Shown: one piece after another, positions 1 through 8,278 of the stretch
Position numbering within the stretch: position 1 is the stretch's first letter
Layout of the letters: each line of letters begins with the position of its first letter
Source of the DNA: Gloeobacter morelensis MG652769
GTDB lineage: Bacteria > Cyanobacteriota > Cyanobacteriia > Gloeobacterales > Gloeobacteraceae
Assembly (NCBI RefSeq): GCF_021018745.1
Contig: NZ_CP063845.1
Coordinates: 4,650,001-4,714,000 of the forward strand
Length of the DNA stretch: 64,000 nt
Direction: 5' to 3'
Translations under genes and position numbers: made by a program
The notes under the pieces: generated by a model
What the model was told of the DNA's origin: nothing
What the model saw: only the letters and a program-made list of their open reading frames with translations
Databases searched by the model: none

Positions 1-1379
1 GCCAGATACTGCCCGAAGCTGTTGCCCACCAGACGCTGGGCCGTCTCCAGCGAGTGGCGCTCCAGCAAATTGAGCACCATACCGTAACTCGGGGTGAACT
101 GGCTGACCAGCGGATCCGCCTGCGACAGCGCCAGGGCGGCGGCCTCCGGGGCCGATTCGAAGGGGCTTTGCAAAGTCACCACGTGGCCCACCTCATCCAT
201 GCCGCGCCGCCCGGCCCGCCCGGCCATCTGCAAAAATTCCGACGCGTTGAGGGGCCGGTGGCCGCGGTCGGTGCGCTTGGAGAGCATCGAGATGACCGTC
301 GTGCGCGCCGGCATGTTGATGCCGGCAGCCAGCGTCTCGGTGGCAAAGACGACCTTGATGAGCCCCTGCTGAAACAGCTCCTCGATGAGCGCTTTCCAGG
401 CGGGCAGTACCCCGGCGTGGTGGACCGCCAGACCGTTGTAGATCTGAGAGAGCTGGTGGGTGCGCACCGCCTCGGGGTGTTCGCGCACAAAATCGTCCAC
501 CTGCCGGGCCAGTTGCTCCTGCTCGTGTGCGTCGAGCAGGCACAGATCGCCCAGTTCTTCGAGGGCTTGGTCGCAGCCGCGGCGGCTGAAGATGAAATAG
601 ATCGCCGGCAGCATGTCGCGGCGGGCCAGCTGAGCGATGACGTACTTGTGGCTGGGGGCATCGGCCTGCAGATTGCGCTCGCCGCGCAGGTGCTTTTTGA
701 TGTTCTTGAAATGGGGATTGATGCGCTGGTTGCCCCGATCGAGCAGCGGGAAAAGCCCCTTGGGCGAGCAAAAGTGAATTTCCAGCGGCACCGGCCGAAA
801 GTCCGAGTAGATAAGCCGCGTCGGGCCGTGCACGCGGGTGATCCAGTCGGTGAGCTGCCCGGCGTTGGCGATCGTCGCCGAGAGCGCCACCAGCTGGATA
901 TTGGCGGGGCAATAGATAATCGACTCCTCCCAGACGGTGCCGCGCTGGGAGTCGTTCATGTAGTGGCACTCGTCGAGGATCACCGCCTCCACCTGCGCCA
1001 GGGTCGTGCCCATCTCGCCCAGGGGCATGCCGTAGAGCATGTTGCGGAAGATCTCGGTGGTCATCACCACCACCGGCGCGTCGCGATTGAGCGAAATGTC
1101 GCCGGTGAGCAGGCCGACTTGCTCCGGTCCGAACTGGGAGCAAAAATCGCGGAATTTCTGGTTGGACAGCGCCTTGAGGGGCGTGGTGTAGAAGACCCGT
1201 TTTTTGCGCGCAAGGGCGCGGTGGACCATATATTCGGCGATCACCGTCTTGCCCGAACCGGTAGGGGCGCAGACCACCACCGATGCGTTTTCATCCAGAG
1301 CGGCAATCGCCTCGCGCTGGAAATCGTCGAGGTCGAACGGAAATAATTGCAGTAGATCGAGTTGGGCGGAGGCGACCAC
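1..1379 (-). CDS. Ski2-like DEVH-box helicase, 3' end outside the window
   Basis: Superfamily 2 ATP-dependent RNA/DNA helicase of the Ski2/Mtr4-like group found across cyanobacteria. Read on the minus strand the frame opens at a GTG (1379). Near the N-terminus it shows a Q-motif-like stretch (DLDDFQREAI) and Walker A (APTGSGKT), then motif II (DECHYMND, a DEVH variant), motif III (LSATIANA) and motif VI (QMAGRAGRRGMDEVGH). The product continues past position 1, so any C-terminal DSHCT domain cannot be seen. No in-frame ATG precedes the GTG and no strong ribosome site is visible, so the start is less certain than the identity. The opposite strand carries a long open frame here that is only a shadow of the GC-rich coding strand. 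Confidence 0.88.
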   Translation of the reverse strand, partial: MVASAQLDLLQLFPFDLDDFQREAIAALDENASVVVCAPTGSGKTVIAEYMVHRALARKKRVFYTTPLKALSNQKFRDFCSQFGPEQVGLLTGDISLNRDAPVVVMTTEIFRNMLYGMPLGEMGTTLAQVEAVILDECHYMNDSQRGTVWEESIIYCPANIQLVALSATIANAGQLTDWITRVHGPTRLIYSDFRPVPLEIHFCSPKGLFPLLDRGNQRINPHFKNIKKHLRGERNLQADAPSHKYVIAQLARRDMLPAIYFIFSRRGCDQALEELGDLCLLDAHEQEQLARQVDDFVREHPEAVRTHQLSQIYNGLAVHHAGVLPAWKALIEELFQQGLIKVVFATETLAAGINMPARTTVISMLSKRTDRGHRPLNASEFLQMAGRAGRRGMDEVGHVVTLQSPFESAPEAAALALSQADPLVSQFTPSYGMVLNLLERHSLETAQRLVGNSFGQYL

Positions 1380-1486
1380 AGGTGCCTGTTCCGGTTTGTG
1401 CGTTTTTCCTAGCCTAACCCGAAAGCCCCGCTTGCGTGCACGGAGGGGCAGCGTTCAGGACCGTTGGATTGACCGCACCAGTCGCG

Positions 1487-1813
1487 CTAGCGGCCTCTGG
1501 AGGCACGGCGGATGCCTTCTTGATAGCCCTGATCGTAGGCGGAGGAGTTGCGCGGGTTGTCGTAGCGCAGGTGTTTGATGCCGTCGTTGACCCCCCGGCC
1601 GTACTCGGCTTCCGGCGGATAGTAGCCGCCGCGGGTCTGGTTGTTGGCGCGGATGGTGTTGACGGCGGTGACCCCTGCGCCAATCCCGATCACCTCGCCC
1701 CAGGTGAGGGCCAGGGTCGATACGGGCAACAGCGCACCGAGGACGACCGGGAGCAGCAGACCAATGGCGAAACTTGTAGCCGGTTTGCACTGCATCGCAA
1801 CAGATTTCTCCAA
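1487..1813 (-). CDS. Small exported glycine-zipper-like protein, unknown function
   Basis: 108-residue product with a hydrophobic N-terminal segment (about residues 14-36, AIGLLLPVVLGALLPV), consistent with a signal peptide or anchor. A short glycine/alanine-rich segment follows (GEVIGIGAGVTAVN) and then a polar Tyr/Arg/Asn-rich tail. The glycine-zipper-like region is common in small bacterial envelope proteins, but I do not recognise a named family. It lies alone between the helicase and a divergent exported protein. The start could also be the second Met (codon 7). Confidence 0.6.
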   Translation of the reverse strand: MEKSVAMQCKPATSFAIGLLLPVVLGALLPVSTLALTWGEVIGIGAGVTAVNTIRANNQTRGGYYPPEAEYGRGVNDGIKHLRYDNPRNSSAYDQGYQEGIRRASRGR

Positions 1814-1943
1814 ACCACCGGACGGTCGGGGCCGGTATGAGATTATTTTTGCACCCTGTCGGTCGATTGGGACGAAAGTTTGCGGCGGCAGATGGGCGGG
1901 ATAATCTTGTGCTCATACACGATGGCTGGAGAGCTGGTGCACG

Positions 1944-2639
1944 ATGCCTAAAATTCACTGCCGCGCCCTGGTCGGATGCCTGGCGATTGCCGTTGGGACA
2001 GCGTTGTCGATGCCGCTTGCCGCTGCAGCCCAGGAGCAATCGGCCGCCGCCGCGGCGGCGGCAGTGCGCAAAGCTCCCTTCAGCAAAGTCTTCACCGTCG
2101 GCAAAGCCGCTTTTGTCAAAGACAAAGACTACAACCCCAGCGAACCGAATATCCAGTTTTTTAGCCTCTGGATCGACGCTCCGGCGCAAAAAGCCTTCGA
2201 AGTCGCCGTGCGCTACTGCGTGCCGGAACAGGACGTCTCCGGCGATCAGGCGTTCCTGGCCGAGATGGTGCTTCTAGATGGCAGCCGGCCCCTGGTGCGC
2301 ATCTCCAGGGTGCTTGACACCCAGCGCGCCCGCGAAAAGCAGGCCCGTCCGGCCCGCTACAATCCGCCGGTGGTGGTGGGCGGCCTCTACGGCGGCTTCT
2401 ACGGCGGGTACGTCGTCGACCCCGGTTCGTATTTTCCAGAAATCAAGTGCAGCGCCGGCAGCACCCGCTTCGACCTGGCGGCTCTCAAAAAGCAAATCGC
2501 CGGGTTGCCCAATCGCACCTTGAAGGTGCAGTTGCTCTTCAGCAACGGTGTCGAGCAGGGCTGGCAGTTGGGGGGTGCCACGGTACAGGCGCTCAAGCAA
2601 CTGCCCGGCATCAAAAAGTTCGCCGCTCCCCCGGCTTGA
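1944..2639 (+). CDS. Exported protein of unknown function
   Basis: 231 residues. The N-terminus has a basic stretch, a hydrophobic core (about residues 9-28) and an alanine-rich cleavage region (AAAAQEQ), typical of a Sec signal peptide. The mature part has a Gly/Tyr-rich turn around residues 147-160 (GGLYGGFYGGYV) and two cysteines. I do not recognise the family. The 3' end overlaps the convergent glycerate kinase gene by 29 bases. Confidence 0.6.
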   Translation: MPKIHCRALVGCLAIAVGTALSMPLAAAAQEQSAAAAAAAVRKAPFSKVFTVGKAAFVKDKDYNPSEPNIQFFSLWIDAPAQKAFEVAVRYCVPEQDVSGDQAFLAEMVLLDGSRPLVRISRVLDTQRAREKQARPARYNPPVVVGGLYGGFYGGYVVDPGSYFPEIKCSAGSTRFDLAALKKQIAGLPNRTLKVQLLFSNGVEQGWQLGGATVQALKQLPGIKKFAAPPA

Positions 2640-3873
2640 TGCAGGGTGACCCGCTGGATTCGTCAGGGCGCCAGATCCGCCCCGGCCGGTGCGCTGCGTC
2701 GATCTCGACCACCAGATTGCAGCAACCGGCGGCAATCAGCGGTTCGACGAATACGGCCCACGGCAGCGAGCGCTGGAAATACTCGACAAATTCAGCCATC
2801 TCCGCAGCGCTCATCCCACCCTGAGCGCGCCCGACGCGCTCCTGCTCAGCGGTCCATCGCCATTGCCTGCTCCAGTCCAAGTTCCCGGGCCTCAGCACCA
2901 GCAGCCGGTCCAGAAACTCCCAGAGCGCTTCGTAGGCGGGCAATTCCCGATTGGATTGCCCAGCTAGGTCATCTTGGAGTAAGTCCTGCGCCACCGGTCG
3001 AACCCCCACGCACCAGCCTTCGAAGATTACCGCGTCGGGCCGGGCGCTCAAGACCTGCCATCCGACCGGCAGCCTATCCAGCGCAACCGAGTAGACGAGT
3101 CCCGCCAGGTTCAGCCGCGCTTCGCCCGCCCCGCACGACCACACAGCCCATCCGTCCTCCGGCACACCGTCTAAAAAACTCAGCGGCAGGGGGCTACCCA
3201 TGTTCTCGGGGAGCGGCAGGTCATGCCCCCGTACCTGGCAACGCTCCAGAAAGAAGCAGCCTTCGCGCACCGGTCCAGCCAGCGCCATTTCTGCACCCAA
3301 TTCCGCCCAGGCATAGCGGTCTCCCTCGCCGCCCCCGGCGGCTTTGTCGAAGCGGGGCAACCAAAAAGGTGTCGGCCCGCTGCGGAGGGCCGCCAATGTC
3401 TGCACCCCGAGCGCAAGGTCGTGGGTGCCGGGCGGGCCGCGCCAGCGCAAGGCGGGCCGAGCGGTGCGCAACCTGCGCCGCTCGGGGGCCGTGAGATAGA
3501 GATCGTCGATCGACAGGCTCACAGCCCGCCGCCCCAGAGGGGCGAGCAAGACGGTGAGCGCCGCCGCGAGGGTGGATTTGCCGCTGCCTTGGGGGCCAAG
3601 AATCCCCTGGCAAAATAGCCTGCCGCTGCGGCAGCGCCGGTCGATGTCGAGCGCCAGCGGCACCCACAACCGCCAGGCTGCCTCCAAAGCCGAGGGCGGT
3701 GCGTTCAACCGCGGCCAGCTGGCGGCCAAAAGCTCCACCCGGCTTTTGATGGGCGTTGTCCCGACCTCCCAAATATCAGAGCGCGTCGCCTCGCTGAGCA
3801 CTCCCCACCCCTCCGGCCCCGGATCCCGGCCGCCAATCGCCACCTGCAAGCATTCTTGCAAACGCGGGTCCAT
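2611..3873 (-). CDS. D-glycerate 3-kinase (plant/cyanobacterial GLYK type)
   Basis: Probable ATP:D-glycerate 3-phosphotransferase, the last step of the photorespiratory C2 cycle, returning glycerate to the Calvin cycle as 3-phosphoglycerate. 420 residues. A P-loop (GPQGSGKST) lies at about residues 93-101, followed by SIDDLYLT, the P-loop-kinase segment VIFEGWCVG, and the GLYK-like C-terminal pattern LPAYEALWEFLD ... QWRWTAEQE ... MSAAEMAEFV. That C-terminal signature separates it from phosphoribulokinase and pantothenate kinase. The ATG at 3873 is the natural start. The gene has no operon partner. Confidence 0.82.
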   Translation of the reverse strand: MDPRLQECLQVAIGGRDPGPEGWGVLSEATRSDIWEVGTTPIKSRVELLAASWPRLNAPPSALEAAWRLWVPLALDIDRRCRSGRLFCQGILGPQGSGKSTLAAALTVLLAPLGRRAVSLSIDDLYLTAPERRRLRTARPALRWRGPPGTHDLALGVQTLAALRSGPTPFWLPRFDKAAGGGEGDRYAWAELGAEMALAGPVREGCFFLERCQVRGHDLPLPENMGSPLPLSFLDGVPEDGWAVWSCGAGEARLNLAGLVYSVALDRLPVGWQVLSARPDAVIFEGWCVGVRPVAQDLLQDDLAGQSNRELPAYEALWEFLDRLLVLRPGNLDWSRQWRWTAEQERVGRAQGGMSAAEMAEFVEYFQRSLPWAVFVEPLIAAGCCNLVVEIDAAHRPGRIWRPDESSGSPCIKPGERRTF

Positions 3874-4036
3874 GAGAATCTCCTTAGCCTAGGCATTTTT
3901 CACTAGACTCCGTCCGACCCAACGGAGTAAAGTAAAGAAAGGTGAAGAATGTGCAGAATGCCCCAAAGAAGGTATTTCTAATGGCTTCTGGGCACACACA
4001 ATTTCCCCCTCGGTGGGAAGGACGGTTGCGCGACCT

Positions 4037-5854
4037 ATGGAAAGCTTTGTGCAGTTCGGTTGGCTGATCCCGCTTTACTGTTTGGCGGGCGCCCTGTTTT
4101 CCCTACCCTGGGCGCTCACCCAGTCGAAAGGCCAGCGAATTGCAGCTTTCGGCGGACTGTTCTTTACGGGGTTGGCGCTGCTGCACGCGAGCTTGATGTT
4201 ACCTGAGGTTCTAGGTGGAGCGGGCGGCACCTTTCGCTTTCCGTGGATCGATTTTGGGTCGCTGAATATCGAGGTGAGCGGCCTGATCAATCCGCTCACC
4301 GCCGGCACACTGGTGCTGGTGGCGGGGGTGAGTCTGCTGGTGCAACTGTACTCGCTGGGCTACATGGACCACGAGCCGCGGCTGGCCCGCTACTACGGCC
4401 TGCTCAGCTTTTTCACCATGGCCATGCTTGGGCTGGTGCTCTGCGACAACCTCTTAGCCATGTACGGCTTCTGGGAATTGATGGGCCTGTCGAGCTATCT
4501 GCTGGTCGGTTTCTGGTGGTCGAAGCCCGCCGCCGCCGCCGCCGCCAAAAAAGCCTTTCTCACTACCCGCGTCGGCGATTTTTTGCTGTTGATTGGCATT
4601 CTGCTGCTCTACGTCAACGCCGGAACGCTTGAAATCACAGCTCTGGGTGAATGGGCGGAAACAGCTACAATCGCCGCTCCCCTTGCAGCGCTGATCGTGC
4701 TGTTGCTGTTCGCGGGTCCGGTGGGCAAGTCGGCCCAATTCCCGCTGCACGTCTGGTTGCCGGACGCGATGGAAGGTCCGACCCCGGCCTCGGCCCTCAT
4801 CCACGCCGCCACGATGGTTGCCGCCGGGGTGTTCATGGTGGCGCGCCTCGAGCCGGTCTTTGCCCTCTCAGGTGCGGCCCTCCTGGTCGTCGCCTACACC
4901 GGTGCCGTCACCGCCCTGGGTTCGGCCCTGATTGCCACGGCCCAAAATGACATCAAGCGGGTACTCGCCTACTCGACCATCTCCCAGTTGGGCTATATGT
5001 TCATGGCTCTGGGGGTGGGCAACACCGAGGCGGCGATGTTCCACCTGTTCACCCACGCTTTTTTTAAGGCGATGCTCTTTCTGGGGGCCGGTTCGGTTAT
5101 CCACGGCGCCCACACCCAGGACATGCGCGAGATGGGCGGCCTGGCGGGCAAAATGCCGGTGACGGCCTTCACCTACGGTATCGGTGTGCTGGCGCTTGCG
5201 GGTGTCTTTCCTTTTGCCGGTTTCTGGTCGAAGGACGCCGTCCTGCACGCCCTCGAAAAGGCTGAACTATATCCGGTCTTTGCGATGGGGCTGTTGACCG
5301 CCGGTCTGACCGCTTTCTACATGGCCCGCCAGTACATCCTGGTCTTTATGGGCAAGCCCTCTGAAAAATCGAGCCGCGCCCACGAGTCGACCTGGACGAT
5401 GTCGCTGCCGCTGGTGATTTTGGCGGTGCCCTCGGCGGCGGCGGGCTGGCTGGGCAACGCGTGGTTCCTCAAAGAAGAGCTCGACACGACGCTGCTGGTG
5501 CTCTCCTCGGGGGTGGTTGCCGTCGGATTTGCGGTTGCCCTCGCCGTTTACGTCTTTAATCTGGTGCCCAAGCCCGTGGTGCAGGCGCTCGTCCCCCTGC
5601 GCACCGCCCTCGAAAACCGCCTCTATATCGATGACTTTTACAGCCGGGCCTTTGGGAGCGGCTTGGCGGGTATCGCCGTGGTCGTCGCCTGGCTCGACCG
5701 CAACGTGGTCGACGGCATCGTCAACCTGGTGAGTGCCGCGACGCTCTTGAGCGGCGAGAGCCTGAAGTATCTGGAGACCGGCAAGGCGCAGGTCTATTTG
5801 CTGGTGATCTTCGCCTCGGTGATTGTTCTGGGCGTGATGGTCGGGATGCGCTGA
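4037..5854 (+). CDS. ndhF: NDH-1 / complex I subunit 5 (NdhF/NuoL family)
   Basis: Antiporter-like membrane subunit of the proton-pumping NAD(P)H/ferredoxin:quinone oxidoreductase. 605 residues from the ATG at 4037 (an in-frame GTG at 4013 would add 8). Multiple hydrophobic helices carry the family signatures FWELMGLSSYLLVGFW, the strongly conserved GKSAQFPLHVWLPDAMEGPTP region (shown here only in part), ALIHAATMVAAGVF, and the Lys/His helices around DIKRVLAYSTISQLGYM and HAFFKAMLFLGAGS. The usual respiratory cyanobacterial NdhF is somewhat longer, and NdhF3/F4 forms sit beside ndhD/cup genes. This copy stands alone, so whether it serves respiration or CO2 uptake is open. Confidence 0.9.
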   Translation: MESFVQFGWLIPLYCLAGALFSLPWALTQSKGQRIAAFGGLFFTGLALLHASLMLPEVLGGAGGTFRFPWIDFGSLNIEVSGLINPLTAGTLVLVAGVSLLVQLYSLGYMDHEPRLARYYGLLSFFTMAMLGLVLCDNLLAMYGFWELMGLSSYLLVGFWWSKPAAAAAAKKAFLTTRVGDFLLLIGILLLYVNAGTLEITALGEWAETATIAAPLAALIVLLLFAGPVGKSAQFPLHVWLPDAMEGPTPASALIHAATMVAAGVFMVARLEPVFALSGAALLVVAYTGAVTALGSALIATAQNDIKRVLAYSTISQLGYMFMALGVGNTEAAMFHLFTHAFFKAMLFLGAGSVIHGAHTQDMREMGGLAGKMPVTAFTYGIGVLALAGVFPFAGFWSKDAVLHALEKAELYPVFAMGLLTAGLTAFYMARQYILVFMGKPSEKSSRAHESTWTMSLPLVILAVPSAAAGWLGNAWFLKEELDTTLLVLSSGVVAVGFAVALAVYVFNLVPKPVVQALVPLRTALENRLYIDDFYSRAFGSGLAGIAVVVAWLDRNVVDGIVNLVSAATLLSGESLKYLETGKAQVYLLVIFASVIVLGVMVGMR

Positions 5855-5884
5855 GGGCGGGGACCATACCGGCGACCTGTTGGA

Positions 5885-7297
5885 TCAGTCGATGAGCTTT
5901 TCAAGAGCCTGCTGAAGATCCCCAGTCAGACGCTGAACGGACTGCCGGGCGGCCGAACGGCTGGTGTGGTAGGCGGACCAGCGCTCTGTGACTGAAATGG
6001 GTTCTCCAATAGAGATCCGCGCTTGCCGCCAGCCCAGGCGTGGCCTGCGCGGGTTTTTCTCCCCTTTGATGCGCGAAACCAGATCAAAAAGAATCAGCGT
6101 CGTTTCGGCAAATCGTTCAGCGGTGGGCCGGTCGCGCACATAGCTGCCGGTGACGGCCACGAAGCTCTCGACTAGACGCATCTGCTTGACCGGGAGGATG
6201 GCCGCTTGTGCTACCCAATCCGCCAGGCCCTGCTCCAGTCGGGAAAGCCTGCCCGACTCCGGCAGATCCTCGCGGTAGGTATCTATCCAGCCCGCTTCCT
6301 CCAGCCTGCGGCACCGCTCGGCGATCCCGCCGGTGGAGGAGATGCCGAAGTGCTGTTCGGCGGTGCGCAGAGCTACATCGAGCAGTGCCTGCAGGCGCCA
6401 TGCCAGTTGTGGGTGGGGCTCGCCCGTAAGGTCTGCAATCTTCGGGCTCAACTCTTCCAGTGGGCGATGGTTGAGGCGGCGATAAAACTGTTCCATCGTG
6501 TCGAGCAATCGTTCAGCAAGACGCAATAGCCGTGCATAGAGCGCTTCTTCAAAGCCATCCCGGGCGCGCGGGTCAAAAGGTGGAGCAGGCGGCAAGCCGC
6601 AGTCGGCTTCCAGGCGGCCCATCAGGCGGTCCAACTGTGCCCAGGGCGGCTTAGGATAACGGTATTGAACGCCAATCGGCACAATCAGCACTTCCTGGGA
6701 GCGATGGGCTCTGCGCAAATCATCTACGCACCAGAAGCCCAACTGGGCGACTCCAGGTTCCAGGGGACTGACGATTTCGCTGTGGCCGTTGGTCGCCCCT
6801 TCCGGAGCGATGGTGATCGGCAGGCTGCCATTGGCAAAAAGTTCGCGGGCAGCGCGAATAGCGGTCCAATCGAGCGCCCGGCCGCGGTGGATAGGCATTC
6901 CCCCCAACCGCGAAAAAAGCCACTCCAGCCAGTTGCCGGCCCACAGCGGCATCCCCCGGTCGTACAGAAAATGCGTGTGCAGGGGAAGTTTGAGGGCGAT
7001 TTTCTGTCGGCGGGCCACCCCGGGTAGAATGCGAGAAAATAGATACATCAAAGACATCGGGTCATCGACTTCGGGATGGCGAAATGCCATCAAAAAGCGG
7101 ATCTCGCCCGCCTGAAACCGCTGATAAAGCTTGACTAACCCTTCGGCATTTACCGCCTCAACCCGGGTAATGCCCGCCGGTAGCCAGGGCCGCGTGCGAA
7201 CGCGCAGCAGGAACGGCAGCACCCAGTGCGAGGCCCGCACCACCCCCAGGCTCAGACGTTGGGGGACAAATTCGAGGCGTGGTCGGACGTAACGCAT
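5885..7297 (-). CDS. PlsC-like acyltransferase
   Basis: 470-residue protein with a 1-acyl-glycerol-3-phosphate acyltransferase-like domain in its N-terminal half. The catalytic HX4D box is FRHPEVDD (about residue 73). A PEG-type motif (IAPEGATNG) follows at about residue 163. A long helical C-terminal region of unknown role extends to residue 470. Canonical PlsC is about 250 residues, so this is the large cyanobacterial version. Substrate is unknown; lipid, lysophospholipid or glycolipid acylation are all possible. It converges with ndhF, leaving about 30 bases between stops. Confidence 0.75.
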   Translation of the reverse strand: MRYVRPRLEFVPQRLSLGVVRASHWVLPFLLRVRTRPWLPAGITRVEAVNAEGLVKLYQRFQAGEIRFLMAFRHPEVDDPMSLMYLFSRILPGVARRQKIALKLPLHTHFLYDRGMPLWAGNWLEWLFSRLGGMPIHRGRALDWTAIRAARELFANGSLPITIAPEGATNGHSEIVSPLEPGVAQLGFWCVDDLRRAHRSQEVLIVPIGVQYRYPKPPWAQLDRLMGRLEADCGLPPAPPFDPRARDGFEEALYARLLRLAERLLDTMEQFYRRLNHRPLEELSPKIADLTGEPHPQLAWRLQALLDVALRTAEQHFGISSTGGIAERCRRLEEAGWIDTYREDLPESGRLSRLEQGLADWVAQAAILPVKQMRLVESFVAVTGSYVRDRPTAERFAETTLILFDLVSRIKGEKNPRRPRLGWRQARISIGEPISVTERWSAYHTSRSAARQSVQRLTGDLQQALEKLID

Positions 7298-8278
7298 GGC
7301 GGCACCGAGCCCAAGAACGGGTTGAACCCAGTCTAGGTCAGCGCACCGGTGAGTACGGTCTTAGTGAACATCGACACGATTCGGCGGATCACCGCCGGAT
7401 GGGTGCCGATCCTTATTGGCCATCTGCCCAAAATTGCCCGGTCAAGGTGGAAAGCCAGGGCAGCAAGGATGGGAACAGCCGCCGCAAGTCGGCTATCGAT
7501 CGGCAAAGTTGAGAGCTCCGCGCTGGACAGTCTCACCTGCATGATTTGTGACCACCACTTCCCCGGCTTGCGCCAGGCCGGGATCCTGCCGATACAACCC
7601 GCGCAGGTGCTGAACTTTCTCAGCTGCCCTTTTCAGCCCGGCTGCAGTGGGCACGAACTACCGATCTGTTGCCGTGGGAGCAAGGACCATCGCTTTCTCT
7701 CTAAACTATCAATGAGTTCGTTGGATTTTCGTTGGAACAGACGCTAGCATGTGATTCTAGCCGAGATGTCTTTACCTTTTGGTGATGACTTTGCAGACGG
7801 TGATTCCGCTTGGCTTCCAGTCGGACCTAGAGATGCAATCCGGCCCATTCTGGGCTTCCTTTGAGCAGTTCCGAACCTCCGGCCAGGCAGGTCTGCTCCC
7901 CATCGTTTCGGGTGTGGTGATGTCATGGCGAGGGCGGGAGACGACGAAGTGCGTTTGCGCACCATGCCCTGCCCCTGGCGCTTTGCATTGCACGCTCGGT
8001 CTCTAGAGCGGTTTGCCTGTTGAATGTATCGCTGAGCATGGGTATGTTTTCCGTTGTGTAGCTGTCTGTACTCTCACAGAACCTGCGGCCTGGCGTTTTT
8101 GAGAAAGCTCATAGACGCCGAGAAGTAATGATCAGGAAGCTGTTGGCCGCTGCGTCCACCTTTTACAAGCACAGCTGGGATGGCGGAATGGCTCATGCCG
8201 GGGTCGGCTCGGCTGCAGGTGGGGGCTGCCCTCCCCTAAACTGAAGAAAAGATTGCGCTTTTGTTAGGAAACCACCCC
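7298..8278. other. About 1 kb with no convincing gene
   Basis: This gap before ileS has several short open frames on both strands but none with recognisable motifs or a good ribosome site. One minus-strand frame (roughly 7510-7670, opening at GTG) reads like protein for about 50 codons and may be a decayed gene. The last 200 bases presumably hold the ileS promoter. I saw no tRNA cloverleaf and no T-box-like leader. Confidence 0.4.

Noticed and set aside
54-1346. 430-codon open frame on the plus strand
   Set aside because: Shadow of the helicase on the minus strand; its composition is His/Arg/Gly-rich without motifs.
7744-8006. 73-75-codon frames on both strands
   Set aside because: No motif, no ribosome site and mutually antisense.
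8040-8278. Possible T-box leader for ileS
   Set aside because: No T-box sequence or antiterminator is visible, and such leaders are not expected in cyanobacteria.
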